A stretch of DNA of 64,000 nucleotides, taken from Sindora glabra (taxonomy: Eukaryota; Streptophyta; Magnoliopsida; Fabales; Fabaceae). Positions 22,950 through 34,994 of this stretch are shown in pieces (the first letter of the stretch is position 1; each line of letters opens with the position of its first letter). Below the pieces are notes generated by a model. It had not been told where the DNA came from, made no database searches, and saw nothing but the letters and a program-made list of their open reading frames with translations. The position numbers were made by a program, and so were the translations under genes. Location of the stretch: NCBI GenBank assembly GCA_020226215.1, contig CM035233.1, forward strand, positions 25,919,150-25,983,149. Direction: 5' to 3'.

Positions 22950-25560
22950 TATTCTTAATTTACTAACATTCATCTAAAAAAGTAGATTGATCTTCAATAT
23001 TTTGGGGGACTTGGTTGCTTAAAGGTTCGATCCTTATAGCTAAACCTTTGTTAATTGCTTTAAAAGCCAGTTGCCTTGTCTTATCACCAGTCCAAATAGT
23101 CTTTCATTAATTATTTCCATTTGTAACAAGGCTAATCATTTCCACTTTCGTAAATTCATTTTTTGCTTCTACCTCTACATCTTTAATAACTTGTTTAAGA
23201 GTTTTGAACTTGACTATTCTAGTAAAGCTAGTACAAGGATAAAAGGCTTTATCTTAACTTTCAACAAGGTTCCATCCTTCATAAAAGTATTAGTGGCAAG
23301 CTTTTTAAATTAATCAACCTCCTTAATTACCTCCTTTTTGGACTTGGTTAACTCATCTACTTGTTTTTTCAAGTTATCTCTATCTTCGGCTAAGAAGATA
23401 AATTCTTCTTTTAGGATATGAAATTCCTTATTAAACTTATTATCTTCCTCCTCGTTCAACTTCAAAGATTTCATTATCTTTTTGATCGACTACTTTGTCT
23501 CTACATTCTTCCTTTCATCATTATCAACATAAGCTTATCTCTTATTGATCAATTTGTCCTTGTGAAAGATATCACTATAAAGATGAGTGATCTCTTAAAA
23601 GGAGTTCTTACATTTGATCTTCAAATCATTGAATGCTATTAATAAATCAATCAACTCCTTTTTCATACAATCAAATTATTTTATATGAGCATGTTAAAAA
23701 TTTTCATATTCTACAATCTTCTTATATGTGATCAAGTCTTGAGCATCTTGTTTGTACCTTTAACTTATACCTTAGGCAAAGAATTAAGGTAAACCATTTT
23801 CCTAAGCTTCTTCTAAAAGATAATCCTTATTTTTTAGAAAAAGAAATTGATTAGCCTTAAACTGAACATAACTAACATTGTCCATGTAAAGGTTGTTAAT
23901 TAATCTACTAGGTGATAAGCTGATTTCTTATAAGGAGGTCAAGTGAATCTCACATAAACACATTTAGGAAACTTGGTACCAATCGTTAGGAGGATTTACA
24001 TGACTAGTCACTCTGGAAGACTATTTTAAGAGTTAGTCTAATGAGTTTAGCTTAAATTTGATCTTTAAAGAATATGTCGCTCACCAGTCAACTGTGAAAA
24101 ACATTATTCATTATCAAAAGTAATTTTCCTTAGTATTTTTTCTTGTCTTTAAGGATTCAACTATTTAAAACTTTGCTCGTTAATGGTTGATTGCCTATTC
24201 ATTTTTTGAATGATCAAATTTTTTTCTCTTCTTATTAATTCATTTCGCAAATGTTAACCTCTCTTGCATCGATTGTTCTTTGCTTTTGATGTTGGCTTAG
24301 CATAGGAAGTTCTTTCTAAGGTCTTGTCAGTGGGGGATTATCCTTTTTTTCTTCCTTTGTGATGCATTTTTTTTAATTAACTAGTTAAGGTTGATTGCCT
24401 TACTTTGTGTATTTTTTGGCAGCATCCTTCCTTTCTTGTAACAACTTTAATATTTCCTCTATAATTAATTCTTTCCCTTCTAAATAAGTGCCTGCAAAAG
24501 AAAAAAAATAGAATGGAGATTAGTAGCATAATAGTCAACTATTGATTAATTAAACTTGCATATTTTAAAAAGATACACACACTTCTAGCTATGCAAATGT
24601 TGAGAAGAAACTAAATAAGTGACTATTTGATGCTCTCGATGACATTAAGATCTTCTTTATTTAATATAATCTCATTTGCTTAGGGAAAAATATTCATCAT
24701 CGACCACACTATAGGAAATGATGTTTTCCTATTTGGGAGAAGCCAAGAAGGCCTTTGACTAGGCTATGTCATTGCTTTGAAATATATGTCATTCCAATTG
24801 TGAACATTTGAATTAAAATGTTCAAATCTTGGTCATCTTTCCTTTGAAGATATGTACATTCACAAGCTAGCCATCTTTATGGCATATCCAAAAAAAGTAT
24901 AAGAAGCTATTTGCAATTGGCTTTAGGCCGAACACTCAGACTAATAGCTTAAAGCATAATATTAGCAACCAACCATTATAAGATAGTTACAAAGGAGCTA
25001 TATTCATCATCCTTAGTAAAGCTTATTGAAAACTAATGAATGGTAGCCTTATGCTAATCTTTTTTATAATAGTACCATAAAATATATAAAAAACAATAAT
25101 GTCAAAGTTGCACACTTTTTCATCCTCCTCTACTGGTTCAAATCATAAGTTAACCAACCACTTATACAGTGGTTACCCTTTATTTCAAAGTTTTGAAATT
25201 TTCAGGGGTTGTAACCAAATAGTTAAGGAGTTATAAGCTTTCACATCATAATTTATAAAACTAACCAATTTTGACCTACCTTTATGATAAATTGATTTTT
25301 TTTGGGCTTTAGCATCTTTGGAGTTACATGGAACTAGTGGGTTTAAAAAAGGAATGCTAAAGTCATTGGTAAAAAGTGAATCACCCATAAGAGGGGTTGC
25401 TTATTTTCATCAAATGTGCCAATTAGCAAATTATTGCATTTTCTTAATGAATATATCCCATTGCTCTAACTAATCTATTGGGCAATCAATTTCTTGCCAT
25501 GGTCAATGATCGTTTGGTAAGCAATTTTAGTTATCTTTGGGTCCCTGAACATACTAGTAC
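22950..25560 (-). pseudogene. Antisense ORF remnant in the Tat 3' region
   Basis: Read on the minus strand, this region carries a decayed protein resembling the 'putative gypsy type transposon' family (Pfam Transposase_28) found as antisense ORFs in plant Tat elements. The diagnostic segment (about 25085-24950) reads IRLPFISFQ, then IAPLQLSYNGWLLILCF. Relatives have RLPFHPF… and APxQLHPNGWRxLxxF. A following FGLKPIANSFLYFFWICHKDG-like stretch fits the next block. Near 23400-23300 the frame becomes Lys/Glu/Leu-rich, consistent with the coiled-coil tail of this family. Stops are frequent. The family match is from memory and needs a profile search. Confidence 0.6.
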
Positions 25561-26392
25561 CACTAGAAATTCAAAGTTTCACAAATAATAAAAAGGAAGG
25601 AAACATACACATAAAAAGATAAAAAAGGTAAAAGTCAAGGTTCTAAAACAAGAACATAGAGAACAACTTAAAGAAATTTAAATAATGATCAATGCTCAAA
25701 GATTGGGCTTAGACATATTATCTTTATGAAAAAGGATAAAAATAGAGATGTAAATAAGATAATGAAAAGATGAAAAGAACACAGTGAATTTTTACTTAAA
25801 TGCATAGATAATGAAGAATAGTTCTTGATGTAGTTTCAAGACTATACCACTAAGAAGGAAAAACAATGTTGAATTTAGATGATTGCAATAAGAAGTTATA
25901 AATGGCCTGAAGTGAGGACAAAAGGAAGATCCAACATATTTATAATGAAATAAAAGGTAGGGATAAGATTCTTGAAAATTCATCTAACAGTGATAATGGT
26001 TAATCACAAGGATCATAGTTTTCCTCCATTGACATTAAACAATTAAGAAAGATGAACATATAGATTGACATAAAATCCAATGTTCCATATAACATAATTT
26101 TTTCAAATTCCCTCAATAGATTTGAATTTTGAACTTTAAAATTCAAAAAGCAAATCTTGAAGAGCTATAATTAATGTCACAAACTTCATTAAATTGACCT
26201 TATCCTTCATATTGCCCAAAAAAACAATGGCATAGGTCTTGAAGAAGAAAGAATTAAAGATTCTTACTTTTAATGTTCGATCAAGCCCCCTCAATCAATT
26301 AGTAATTCATAATTGATCTTACATAATTAATTAACTAATGACCTAAACTAATTAGTAATAGAGTAATCACTCATTTAGGACTCACCATGCTA

Positions 26393-26410
26393 TTTTGGGT
26401 GGGTGCTAAA
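26393..26410 (+). other. Polypurine tract of element F
   Basis: TTTTGGGTGGGTGCTAAA lies directly before the 3' LTR start TGATAACTGC. It is the expected plus-strand primer position. Confidence 0.6.
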
Positions 26411-26954
26411 TGATAACTGCTTATAATATTAGGCCATATGAGCCTTACATCAACTAATATTGGTAAGCCAAAAGAAAGCCCTTTTGTGGCATTCCAATAG
26501 GCTTGCCATAAACTAGTTAACCTTGCAGCACAACTTAATGATGCTCAACCTTGATCCAATGATTAGTATAGCACATTAACTAATCAATGCACAAGTTAGC
26601 CAATTTTAGGCAAAATAGTTATAACCAACTTATGTGAGCTAGTATCTAACAAATTCTAAAATGATCTCTTGGTACTTGATCACCGATTTATCCTAATGTA
26701 AAAAGACCACTCTACCTATTCAAAAACTTTTTAGATGATTGCTATATAAAGGACTAAGGATGTATTCTTAATCTTTAATTATACTCTTATATTGCTATAT
26801 GCTTCTTTCTCTAACTTAAGCATCACAGGGTCTTCATGAAGTTAACCATCGAAGACTTATTGTTGATTTCTTTTCTTAAAGATTGATTGACTGCCATTTT
26901 TTGTTGTTTGATTCCAATATTAACCTTACTCTATAAAATCTAAAAATATCATCA
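26411..26954 (+). repeat. 3' LTR of element F
   Basis: 544 bp, the direct repeat of 15461-15984. It begins TGATAACTGCTT and ends AATATCATCA. Confidence 0.85.
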
Positions 26955-28252
26955 TTGATGATCAAGATTGAAATATAATTAAAGATTGCATGCTCACTTA
27001 AAAAAATCATATAATTTTATATTTTAATCCTTTGCCCATATATACAAATTTTATGGTCATTTCATTTTCATTTAAAAATATTATTTTCACTTAATATGTT
27101 CCTCATAAAAAATATATTATTTTTTAAATAAAATATTTAACAAAATTTTTATTCTAAATTATATAATGATATGTACTTTTATTATCAAATATGTTACTTC
27201 AATATTTTGTATAAGTATTTTAAATATGATTTTACATAACAATATAAAAGAATTATATTAACAATAATTGATAATTCTATATTTGTTGAAGCACTTTATG
27301 TCATAATAAAAGTAAAAATTGTAGGGAAAAATTTTAATAAATAATTTGTTAACTTCACTTTTATAACTTAAATAAGTAACTTTAACTTTAAGTTTAATTC
27401 TTTTAAATAATTTAAATTCTCAATTTACAAAAAAAATAGCTCACTTTCCTCCCCATCTCTATCTTTGCTTTATAACATATAAGTATAATAATACTAAATT
27501 TAGATATTTTTATATTATTTTTTATTTATTATAGTTTATTATCATTCTGAATATATTTACTTTTTTAAGTGTTTAAGCTACTAAATTGTTAATAAAATAT
27601 TTTATTATTTTAATTAATTGAGGTAATTAATTCAAATATTCTTGAGCTTAATTTGAGTTGGACTTGAACTAAAAAAATTGATTTGAATCAAATTTGAGCC
27701 AAGTTATAAATTAAAAAAATATAAAGCGAGTCAACCTGAGTTAATTTAGCTAGACTTGACTTAATGCCAACCTATTTTCTAATAAATTCAAACTTGAATA
27801 TACAATTGTTTAGCTTGCTTCAACTCATTTGTACTCTTTTATATGATTTAATACTTCATCTTAATTAAGAAATGCCTTTTCTTATCCTTATTATTTGATT
27901 GATTTGAGCTCACCCCCTATCAAAAAGCACTAATGCTACTCCACTAATCTCATGTAACATTAATACACACTTATACTTAGTTACATATAATTATCTTGTT
28001 AAATGAGACATGATTACATGACATTTAAATCAATATAAATTCTACTTTTGAAAGAACACCATTATAAAAAGTCAATAACATTCTTAAACAAAGTCTAAAC
28101 TATTATAAATATATTATTATCTTAAAGTAGATCATTATAGAATTGTATTCTTTAAGTCAACAAAGCAAAATCTTTAATATAGTTCTTTGTCATTGAATGT
28201 AATTTTTGAAGTTTTTTTCTTTTTTAATTTTTTAACTTTGAATTTAAGATTA
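26955..28252. other. AT-rich spacer with inverted GAGCTT-type motif block
   Basis: No gene is seen. Positions 27630-27836 contain repeated TTGAGCTTAA/GAGTTGGACTTGAAC-like words. The outer edge, read on the minus strand, is GAGTACAAATGAGTT, similar to the block starting at 15109. Positions 26960-27600 and 27840-28250 are plain AT-rich sequence. Confidence 0.4.
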
Positions 28253-28640
28253 CAATAGCAAAAGGACCTAAAAATGACAATTTTTGTCATCATTATAAAC
28301 AAGGGTGTTATCACTTTAGTTTTATAGTGATGACAATATTGTCACTTTAAGGCTCGTGCTTAAACTTCTTAGTAAATGAAAACTAAAGTGATGACATGAT
28401 GAAAAGCAATGACATAACATGTTGCTATTGTGTTAATCCACAAAGGCAACAAATGTCATCATAATACATATAATAGATTGTAGCTTAATGATGTAGCATT
28501 TAGCTTATAGTGATGACAAAGTCATCACTTTAAGTTTCATTCTTTATAGATAAAAATTTTCATCATTTATAATTATTTGAATTATTTTTAAAATTAATAA
28601 TTTTTTGTCTATAGCAATGAGTAATTTTATCATTGCTCTA
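28253..28640 (-). repeat. CACTA subterminal palindromic repeats, copy 2
   Basis: Multiple AGTGATGACA-like motifs and reverse complements, often paired head to head (for example 28283-28300, 28327-28355, 28508-28532). In En/Spm such subterminal arrays are transposase-binding sites. Copy 1 has a matching array at 14530-14770. Confidence 0.75.
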
Positions 28641-28899
28641 GGTTTTCTTTTTGTAGAAATAAATATACAAGAATGAAAATTAATTTTTAAAAGAAAGTTA
28701 TAAATGGTAAAATTAATACTAAATTAATATTGAAATATTAAATAATTAATATAAATAAAATATCAATTATAACACTACATTAAACAAAAAAAGAAATATA
28801 TACGGCATAAAAAATGATATGCAATAATATATAAGTCATATAAAAGCAAGTCATAAACAAATAAATTCTATTCAATAAACTATAGTTTGTCTAGGTTTT

Positions 28900-30420
28900 A
28901 AGCATCATTGTTAACATCATCGTTATGTTAGAGGTGTTGGTGGAGTTAGTAGCCATTAAACAAAATGGTAAGTGGTGTCATCATAAGTGGCATTGGGGCA
29001 TGTAAGGGTGATATGTTATCAACAAGGGAAATACCATAAGAAGGCTATGACTATAAATTTAGACATAAAAGCTGGTAACTACTATCTATAGATGTGTTGT
29101 TCGCATACCTTATGTTATTGCTAGCTCTCAAGGATTTAGCATTAGTCATCATAGATATAGCATTACACCTCATCATCCAATATGGCAGAAAGTTGATGTT
29201 GGCTTTATGAATGACCTACACTCGATAAATTGATACTAGCATAGGAAGTACCTCTAAAATGATGACCAACCCTTTTCCTATACCCTTGATAGTACATAAC
29301 ACCTCATTAGTAATAATAGGCTCATCAATAGCAACCGAATTGAAAGAAAATGACTTAGATGCTAAAGTAACTTGTGACTGCAACTAAATGACCTAGATGT
29401 CCAACATCTTATTGTTAGGTTTAAAATAAGAAATTATCATTCTTAATGATGATAAAAATTAATATTTGAAGATGAAAAATGAAAAGTTACTTACATAATT
29501 AGCCCAGGAGTTCGAATGCACCAGCTCTCGAATAGTCTACAATGCCATTTATAAAAATTATGAATTAGAGACTATAGTACATCCATTTCCTTATCCCTCT
29601 ATTCTAATTTTGAAATACAAGTTGCAATGTTATTAAAGTTAGTAATGATCTCAATTGAAAGAATATGTTAGTTAAAATACATTTTCATGATGATACACTA
29701 CTATACTCTTTACTCTATGCTAGTAATTATACTTCTTTTGTGCTCTATTCACCACATTTCCTTTCAACCTTTTCTATAAATTCAAAGTGAAACACACATA
29801 AATATAGGATTTGCATTAACTTGATTTTAAAAATTCATAATGAATATATAAAGATGTTATTACCTTGTAGTCATTAGAGTCAAATAGCTTGTAATATTAC
29901 TCCTAATGCTCTTAAGGCATAACTTCCAAATTAGCCTATTGAGCCCTCACCATGTCTCAGTCCTTGTTAGCTCTCACATCTACACTAAAATGTTTATGTT
30001 GATCATTCTTCTAATTTTTATATTAATCTGCAACAATCTAATTAATACCTTAATGAAAAAAGGGTAATTGCTTCTTATCCTTATCAATATACCTAAAATA
30101 TTGCTAGAACAAAAATATATAATGACAAGTTGAAAGTATAAAATAATAAGAATATCAATTGAATAATGTAAAAAGTTAATTAATACTTACCTTAACTCTA
30201 GGAGCAATCTACTCTCTTGAAGCCTTAGGAACTGTCTACTAAATCTTATAGAAAGGCTCACAATACTAGTGAATAAGTACCATAATGTATCTAATGAAGT
30301 ACTTTTGATTTTCCTCAATAGGGTTCCAAGTGCCACTAACCTTATCAAACTTTATCGGTAATGGTTAACTACCATTTTTTCTTTCAAATGGGTTGTAGAA
30401 GGCTTGATGACCTAGATTAT
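28900..30420 (-). pseudogene. Ptta/En/Spm-type transposase (Transposase_24-like), copy 2
   Basis: The second protein of CACTA elements. A readable minus-strand segment (about 30360-30190) gives PIKFDKVSGTWNPIEENQKY, then VLIH, CEPFYKI and TVPKASRE. It aligns with the Transposase_24 pattern (…GTW.PIGEN…F……P..Y..W..VP). Near 29760-29700 an NRAQKKYNY…YHHE-like segment corresponds to the conserved NRSK…GS.SF region. The C-terminal part is shared with copy 1 (13560-14220). Stops and frameshifts occur throughout. Confidence 0.65.
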
Positions 30421-30839
30421 TTACATTTTGCTTAAGTAAAATAATCTTGGAAAACAATCATAGTGTTAGCAATATATAGATATGAATAAAGTCAATAATT
30501 AATGTATTAAAAAAAACAAGAATACCAATAAGGCAAAAGTTAAGAAGCACCTTGCAATGTATCCATTCCTCCATTTATTCCATGGTAACTTGGTGCAATA
30601 ATGGCCATGGTTATATTGCAATATTATATTATTAAAATAACATTTAATTACCAATAAGGCAATTAGGCAATACAAAAGAAAAAAAAGTATGAATTACATG
30701 AGTTAATAACATTTACTAAAAAAAATTCAATTAGTAACTAAATAATCAAATAATACATATGAAATAAAGTAAGCAAGCATGAATGTAAAACATTTATTAC
30801 ATATATTGTGAAAGTTAGTCATATAAATATACACACTAA

Positions 30840-31278
30840 TCTAAATCACTATCACTAAAATGAGGATGCTTCTCTTCATCATTTGTTTTCAGCCCATCAT
30901 CATCCTTCAATTACTCCTTATCCATGTAATCAATAATTGTTCCATCATCTGAGCCATCATTATCATTTATGAAATCATCATTAGCTTGTGTGTAAGTATA
31001 ATCATGCCTTGTAGATGAAACAAGTTAAGGATTATGACTTTAATCATGCATATTAATGATATACAAATTTTCAAGGTCAACTAAAAAGATTATAGGGTTG
31101 GTGTCTTGTAAAATTATGATGCTTCAATCATTATCGTATGTTACTATAGAATTGCAATTCTATGATAGCCAATAAACATTAGTCATTGTAAAAATCCACA
31201 TTTATATAGATGTGATGGCATTTTTATAATTATTAAGATATATAAGATAATGATTTTTACATTAACCAATGTCTATAG
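30840..31278 (-). pseudogene. TNP2 C-terminal tail, copy 2 (DUF4216-like, then acidic end)
   Basis: The minus strand reads an IIILQDTNPIIFLVDLENLY-like block, where relatives have PFILASQ..QVFYV.DL. An Asp/Asn-rich acidic tail follows (NDNDGSDDGTIIDYMDKE at about 30940-30890). This is typical of the CACTA TNP2 end. The upstream part is interrupted by element C at 31279. Confidence 0.55.
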
Positions 31279-32794
31279 CGATATGCATAATATTTTATGC
31301 TTATTTCCCCCTATATTTATATCTCTTGGGGTGTGATATACATATTTTAATGGATTTAGTCTTATTTTGGAATAAATTGTGAGTTTTGGGTTAAATGAAA
31401 AATATTGAGTGATTTTAGCAATTCGTCACTTTTTTAGGTTTTTTATTTGTAAGTTAAGTTCTAAACCTCTAATAAGGATGGTTTTTATATGGATGGAAAT
31501 TTAAGAGAATTATCTACAAATTTTGCATTTTAAGGAAGAGTTAATCCAAACATTTGGTGGGTTCAATTTGGCCTTGAAGATGATTCAATGGTTTTATTCT
31601 AGTCCAATGGACCTTACCATTCCTCATGCTTTGGTCTATAACTCAAGTTCTAAGATCACAAATAGCAAAATTTTGATACTCTAAGTCAACTAAGACTCAA
31701 ACTAACATGTTTCTAAGCCTTTGGATTTAAAGTGGTTTCATTTTGAAGGAGAAACACATAGCCCTAACTAGTATGATGAAAATCATATAACATTGAACCT
31801 ATTTTAATGTTTAGGTCATAACATATGCTACGAGCCTCCAAATTGTAAAAAGTCTAATCCATTAGTTACCAAAAATAAGCCTTAAGTATTTATAACGTAG
31901 TCAAGCTGAATTAGAAAGATATATAAAGGAAAAAAATGCAAATTTTAAAGAGGCAATTTATAACTTGGTGTTCAATAGTTTTCTTCTTTTTAATGTTTTG
32001 AGCCTTTCAAGCTATAAGTGATTGAACTTTCTTTTTCTAGTTCAAGGGATTTTGTAAATTCTTATTAATTAATTTTAAGGCCTTGTTCTTTATCTTTTAT
32101 GTTTAATTAATTATCTATACCCATTTATTTCTTCTATTGATAATCCTATACATAGTTTTCTAAAAAATGCTCTTTAGTTTATGTAATAGTTTTCTAAAAA
32201 ATGCTCTTTAGTTTATGTAATTAAACTTTGAAGTGGTTGATTAGATTATTCTTATAATTGCAAATTAATTCAATTAGCTACTATATGATAGATAAATTAA
32301 AGGATAGGCTTTGTAATTTGTGTGCTTACAAGTTTATTAGTTTATTTTAATTAAATTTCTCTTATCTTTATTCTATTTTGAATTCCATCGATTTCAATTA
32401 AATCTTAAAAAGGATTGGATTTAATTTATTACTTTCTATTTCTTAATTATAGTCACATTAAAAAAGGAATTTGGGAATAATTGTGAGTTTATATATTATT
32501 TTCATTAATTGAATAAGCCTATGTTTTATGGTTGATGATAAATCAATAGATTAATGTTAATCCTTTGAACTAGAATTCTTCTTGTTATAAGTAATCCTAC
32601 TTTTTATATTCTATTTTCAATTCATTAATTTTTAATTCTTACTATTTAATTCTATTTTTTTGCATTAAAAAATCCTCATTATTTCATAATCAAATTGGAA
32701 ATAAACTAAAGTATAATCTTCTTAGAATTAACCTAATTCATCCTTACTATTGTTTTGTTAATTCAAATTAATTTTGTTGTGTTGCAACACCCTA
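31279..32794 (+). repeat. 5' LTR of element C
   Basis: About 1.5 kb. The start is CGATATGC, a TG-to-CG change relative to the TGATATAT of the 3' LTR. It aligns block by block with 33976-34994 and 38694-39164. It contains a perfect 34-bp tandem duplication (32153-32220) that the 3' LTR lacks. Confidence 0.88.
32153..32220 (+). repeat. Perfect 34-bp tandem duplication inside the LTR
   Basis: Two identical units, 32153-32186 and 32187-32220, start TAGTTTTCTAAAAAATG. The sister LTR has a single diverged unit at about 34836-34870. Confidence 0.95.
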
Positions 32795-32800
32795 AAATTT

Positions 32801-32820
32801 TGGTACTATTGCTAGAGATT
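32801..32820 (+). other. Primer-binding site of element C, tRNA-Asp type, decayed
   Basis: TGGTACTATTGCTAGAGATT follows the 5' LTR after six bases, the same spacing as in element A. It is a further decayed tRNA-Asp-type site. Confidence 0.65.
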
Positions 32821-33960
32821 AGACCATTCAATTTACTTTTAATTTGGTTATTTTTATTAACTTTTCCTTTAGTTTTTGGTGTTTTTCAAGTTTGTCAGTA
32901 GTGTTAGGTAATAGAATTTAGTGTGAAATTTGGAGATGAAACTCTTTATTTTGAGGTTTTTTAGTGTTCCAAGCAAGATTTAAACTTAAGCCCTAATTTA
33001 GCATTTTTTAGCAAAAATATGTCATTTGGTACTATTTTTAATTTTTTAGTATTTTTTTAATTTTGTAATTTGGTAATTTTCATTTAATTCTTGTTCTTGG
33101 TATATGAATTATTTCTTCTATGATTTTAACTTAAATTTTAATTTTAAAAGTGTGAGAAACTTTCATAAATTAAGAGGTTTTAATAAAAAAAAAAGGCTTT
33201 TTATAATGATTATAATGTGATACTTGCATCTAGACAACATTCTAAGTTAACCTTCCTTATTAATTAATTTGCTATAATGCAAATACAACCAATTTAAATG
33301 GGTGATTTGTGCCAAATTGTTAAACATCTTTCTAATATGTCCAAAATTTCAAAGATATGAATCTGTCTAGTTATTTCATTCAATGGAAAGATTTCTAAGC
33401 CTACCTGAGTGTTATTATGCTCTATATTTCAATATTTATAGCCTAGCCTGGTAAGATCATTCCATTTTTAGCTATGGTAATCAAGTGGGTCACAATTGAA
33501 GTTAACCTCATGTTAAATAATATCCATCAATGTATGAATCTTCAACTTCAAGGGTAGAACTTGTGGAACCTATTGAACAGGTTTAGCAAAATACCATGTA
33601 GTTCATACAAAAAAGCATACAATTCTAGGAAACAATGGTAAACATAAAAAGCTTAGAAGTTCAAGAGAACCAAAATGGATTGGATTTGAATGAATAACCC
33701 ATAATAAACATTTAAGAGTAGAAGAGTTTTTGTATGTTGTAAGGATCTACTAATTTAATCTCATCTTTTTAAACAAAATTGCTATATTAATTAATGTTTA
33801 AGTTATCAAGACTGATTTATTCATAAAGTGTTACATTTCTTGAGAGATTGATTATCTCCTTGCTTTTAGTCTTGCATTCTTGAAATCATTAATAGGCTAG
33901 TTTCTTGTTTAGTTCTTAGCATTAAAGAAAGCATATTTTGCCAAAGGATATGTAAATGCT
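32821..33960 (+). other. Internal non-coding region of element C
   Basis: No open frame or family motif is seen. The last 250 bases resemble the region before the 3' LTR of element A. The rest is unrecognised and possibly a deleted gag remnant. Confidence 0.6.
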
Positions 33961-33975
33961 AAGTGTGAGGGAATT
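33961..33975 (+). other. Polypurine tract of element C
   Basis: AAGTGTGAGGGAATT stands directly before the 3' LTR start TGATATAT. It matches the element A tract in position and sequence. Confidence 0.75.
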
Positions 33976-34994
33976 TGATATATATAATATGTCATATTTA
34001 TTTTCCCTTATATTTATGTCACTTAGAGTGTGATTGTGCTTATTTTAAAAAATTTAGGATTATTTTTGGAATAAATCATGAGTTTTGGGTTAAATGAAAA
34101 ACATTGATTAATTGTAGGGATTTAACATTGATTCAAGTTTCTAGCTATACGTTGAGATCTAGGCCTCCAATTATGTGGATCTTTTTGTGGATGGAAAGGT
34201 AAGAGAATTCTCTACAAGTTTTATGTTTTGTGGAAGAGACATTTTTAATTATGGGTAGGTTAATTTGGCCCTAAAAATGATCTAAGGGTGCTATCCTAGT
34301 GCAGTAAACTTAACCTTTACTCATTGTTTAGCCCATAACATAAGTTCTATAAGCCTAAATTGCAAAATTCTAGTTCCCTGAACCCAAAAAAATATGTTTC
34401 TAAGACTTTGGAGCCAAAATGACATTGTTTTAAAGGAGGAAACATAGCGTTAACTAGAAAGACAAAAATCAAATAGTAGTGGACTTATTTTAGTTTTTAA
34501 GTTATAACATAGGCTATTGGCCCCAAGTTGTAAAAATTTTAATCCATTAGTTACGTAAGAGTTAGCCTTATGTATTTTTAACATAGTTGAGTTGAACTAG
34601 GAGATATATAAGGGCAAAAAATGTAGGTTTTAAGAACTAATTCAGAATTCAACATTCAAAAGTTTTCTTCTTTTTGCTACTTTAAGCTTTTCAAGCTATA
34701 AGTTACTAAACTCTCTTTTTCTAGTTCAAGGGATTTTGTATATTTTTTTAATTGATTTTAAGACCTTATTCTTTATTTTTTATATTTAATTAATTATTTA
34801 TGTTCATTTGTTTCCTTTATTGATATCTCATAGATAGTTTTCTAAAAAAAATCCCTTTAGTTGATTATTAATGTGGTTAATCTTTGAAGTGGTTGATTTG
34901 GTTTTTTTATGCTTATGAATTAATTTAATTAGCAATTATATGGTAGACAATTTAGAGGATAGGCTTTGTAATTTGCATGCTTGTGGGCTTAATT
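33976..34994 (+). repeat. 3' LTR of element C, left part
   Basis: Aligns with 31279-32330. It is interrupted at 34994 by the 3.7-kb element; the remainder is at 38694-39164. Confidence 0.88.

Larger units (their letters stand above)
15461..26954 (+). mobile_element. Tat-lineage Ty3/gypsy element F, full length, decayed
   Basis: An 11.5-kb element with short LTRs (15461-15984 and 26411-26954), gag, protease, reverse transcriptase, RNase H, a second RNase H-like domain, integrase, a tandem-repeat block and an antisense reading frame. The extra RNase H and the downstream antisense frame are hallmarks of the plant Tat lineage. The flanking five bases are TTATT and TTGAT, a weak target duplication. 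Domains are broken by stops and shifts. Positions 15985-16830 are a leader without recognisable coding. The sequence just after the 5' LTR (GCATTGTCTACAGG) resembles a decayed GCGCCGTCTGTGGG, common at this place in such elements. Confidence 0.85.
28253..31278 (-). mobile_element. CACTA (En/Spm) element, 3' half, copy 2
   Basis: On the minus strand the order is TNP2 tail (31278-30840), Ptta/En/Spm-type second transposase (about 30420-28900), then a subterminal repeat region (28640-28253). The terminal sequence on the plus strand, CAATAGCAAAAGGACCT at 28253, aligns with the end of copy 1. The element is cut at 31278 by Athila-like element C; TNP2 sequence probably continued beyond 39169. Confidence 0.75.
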
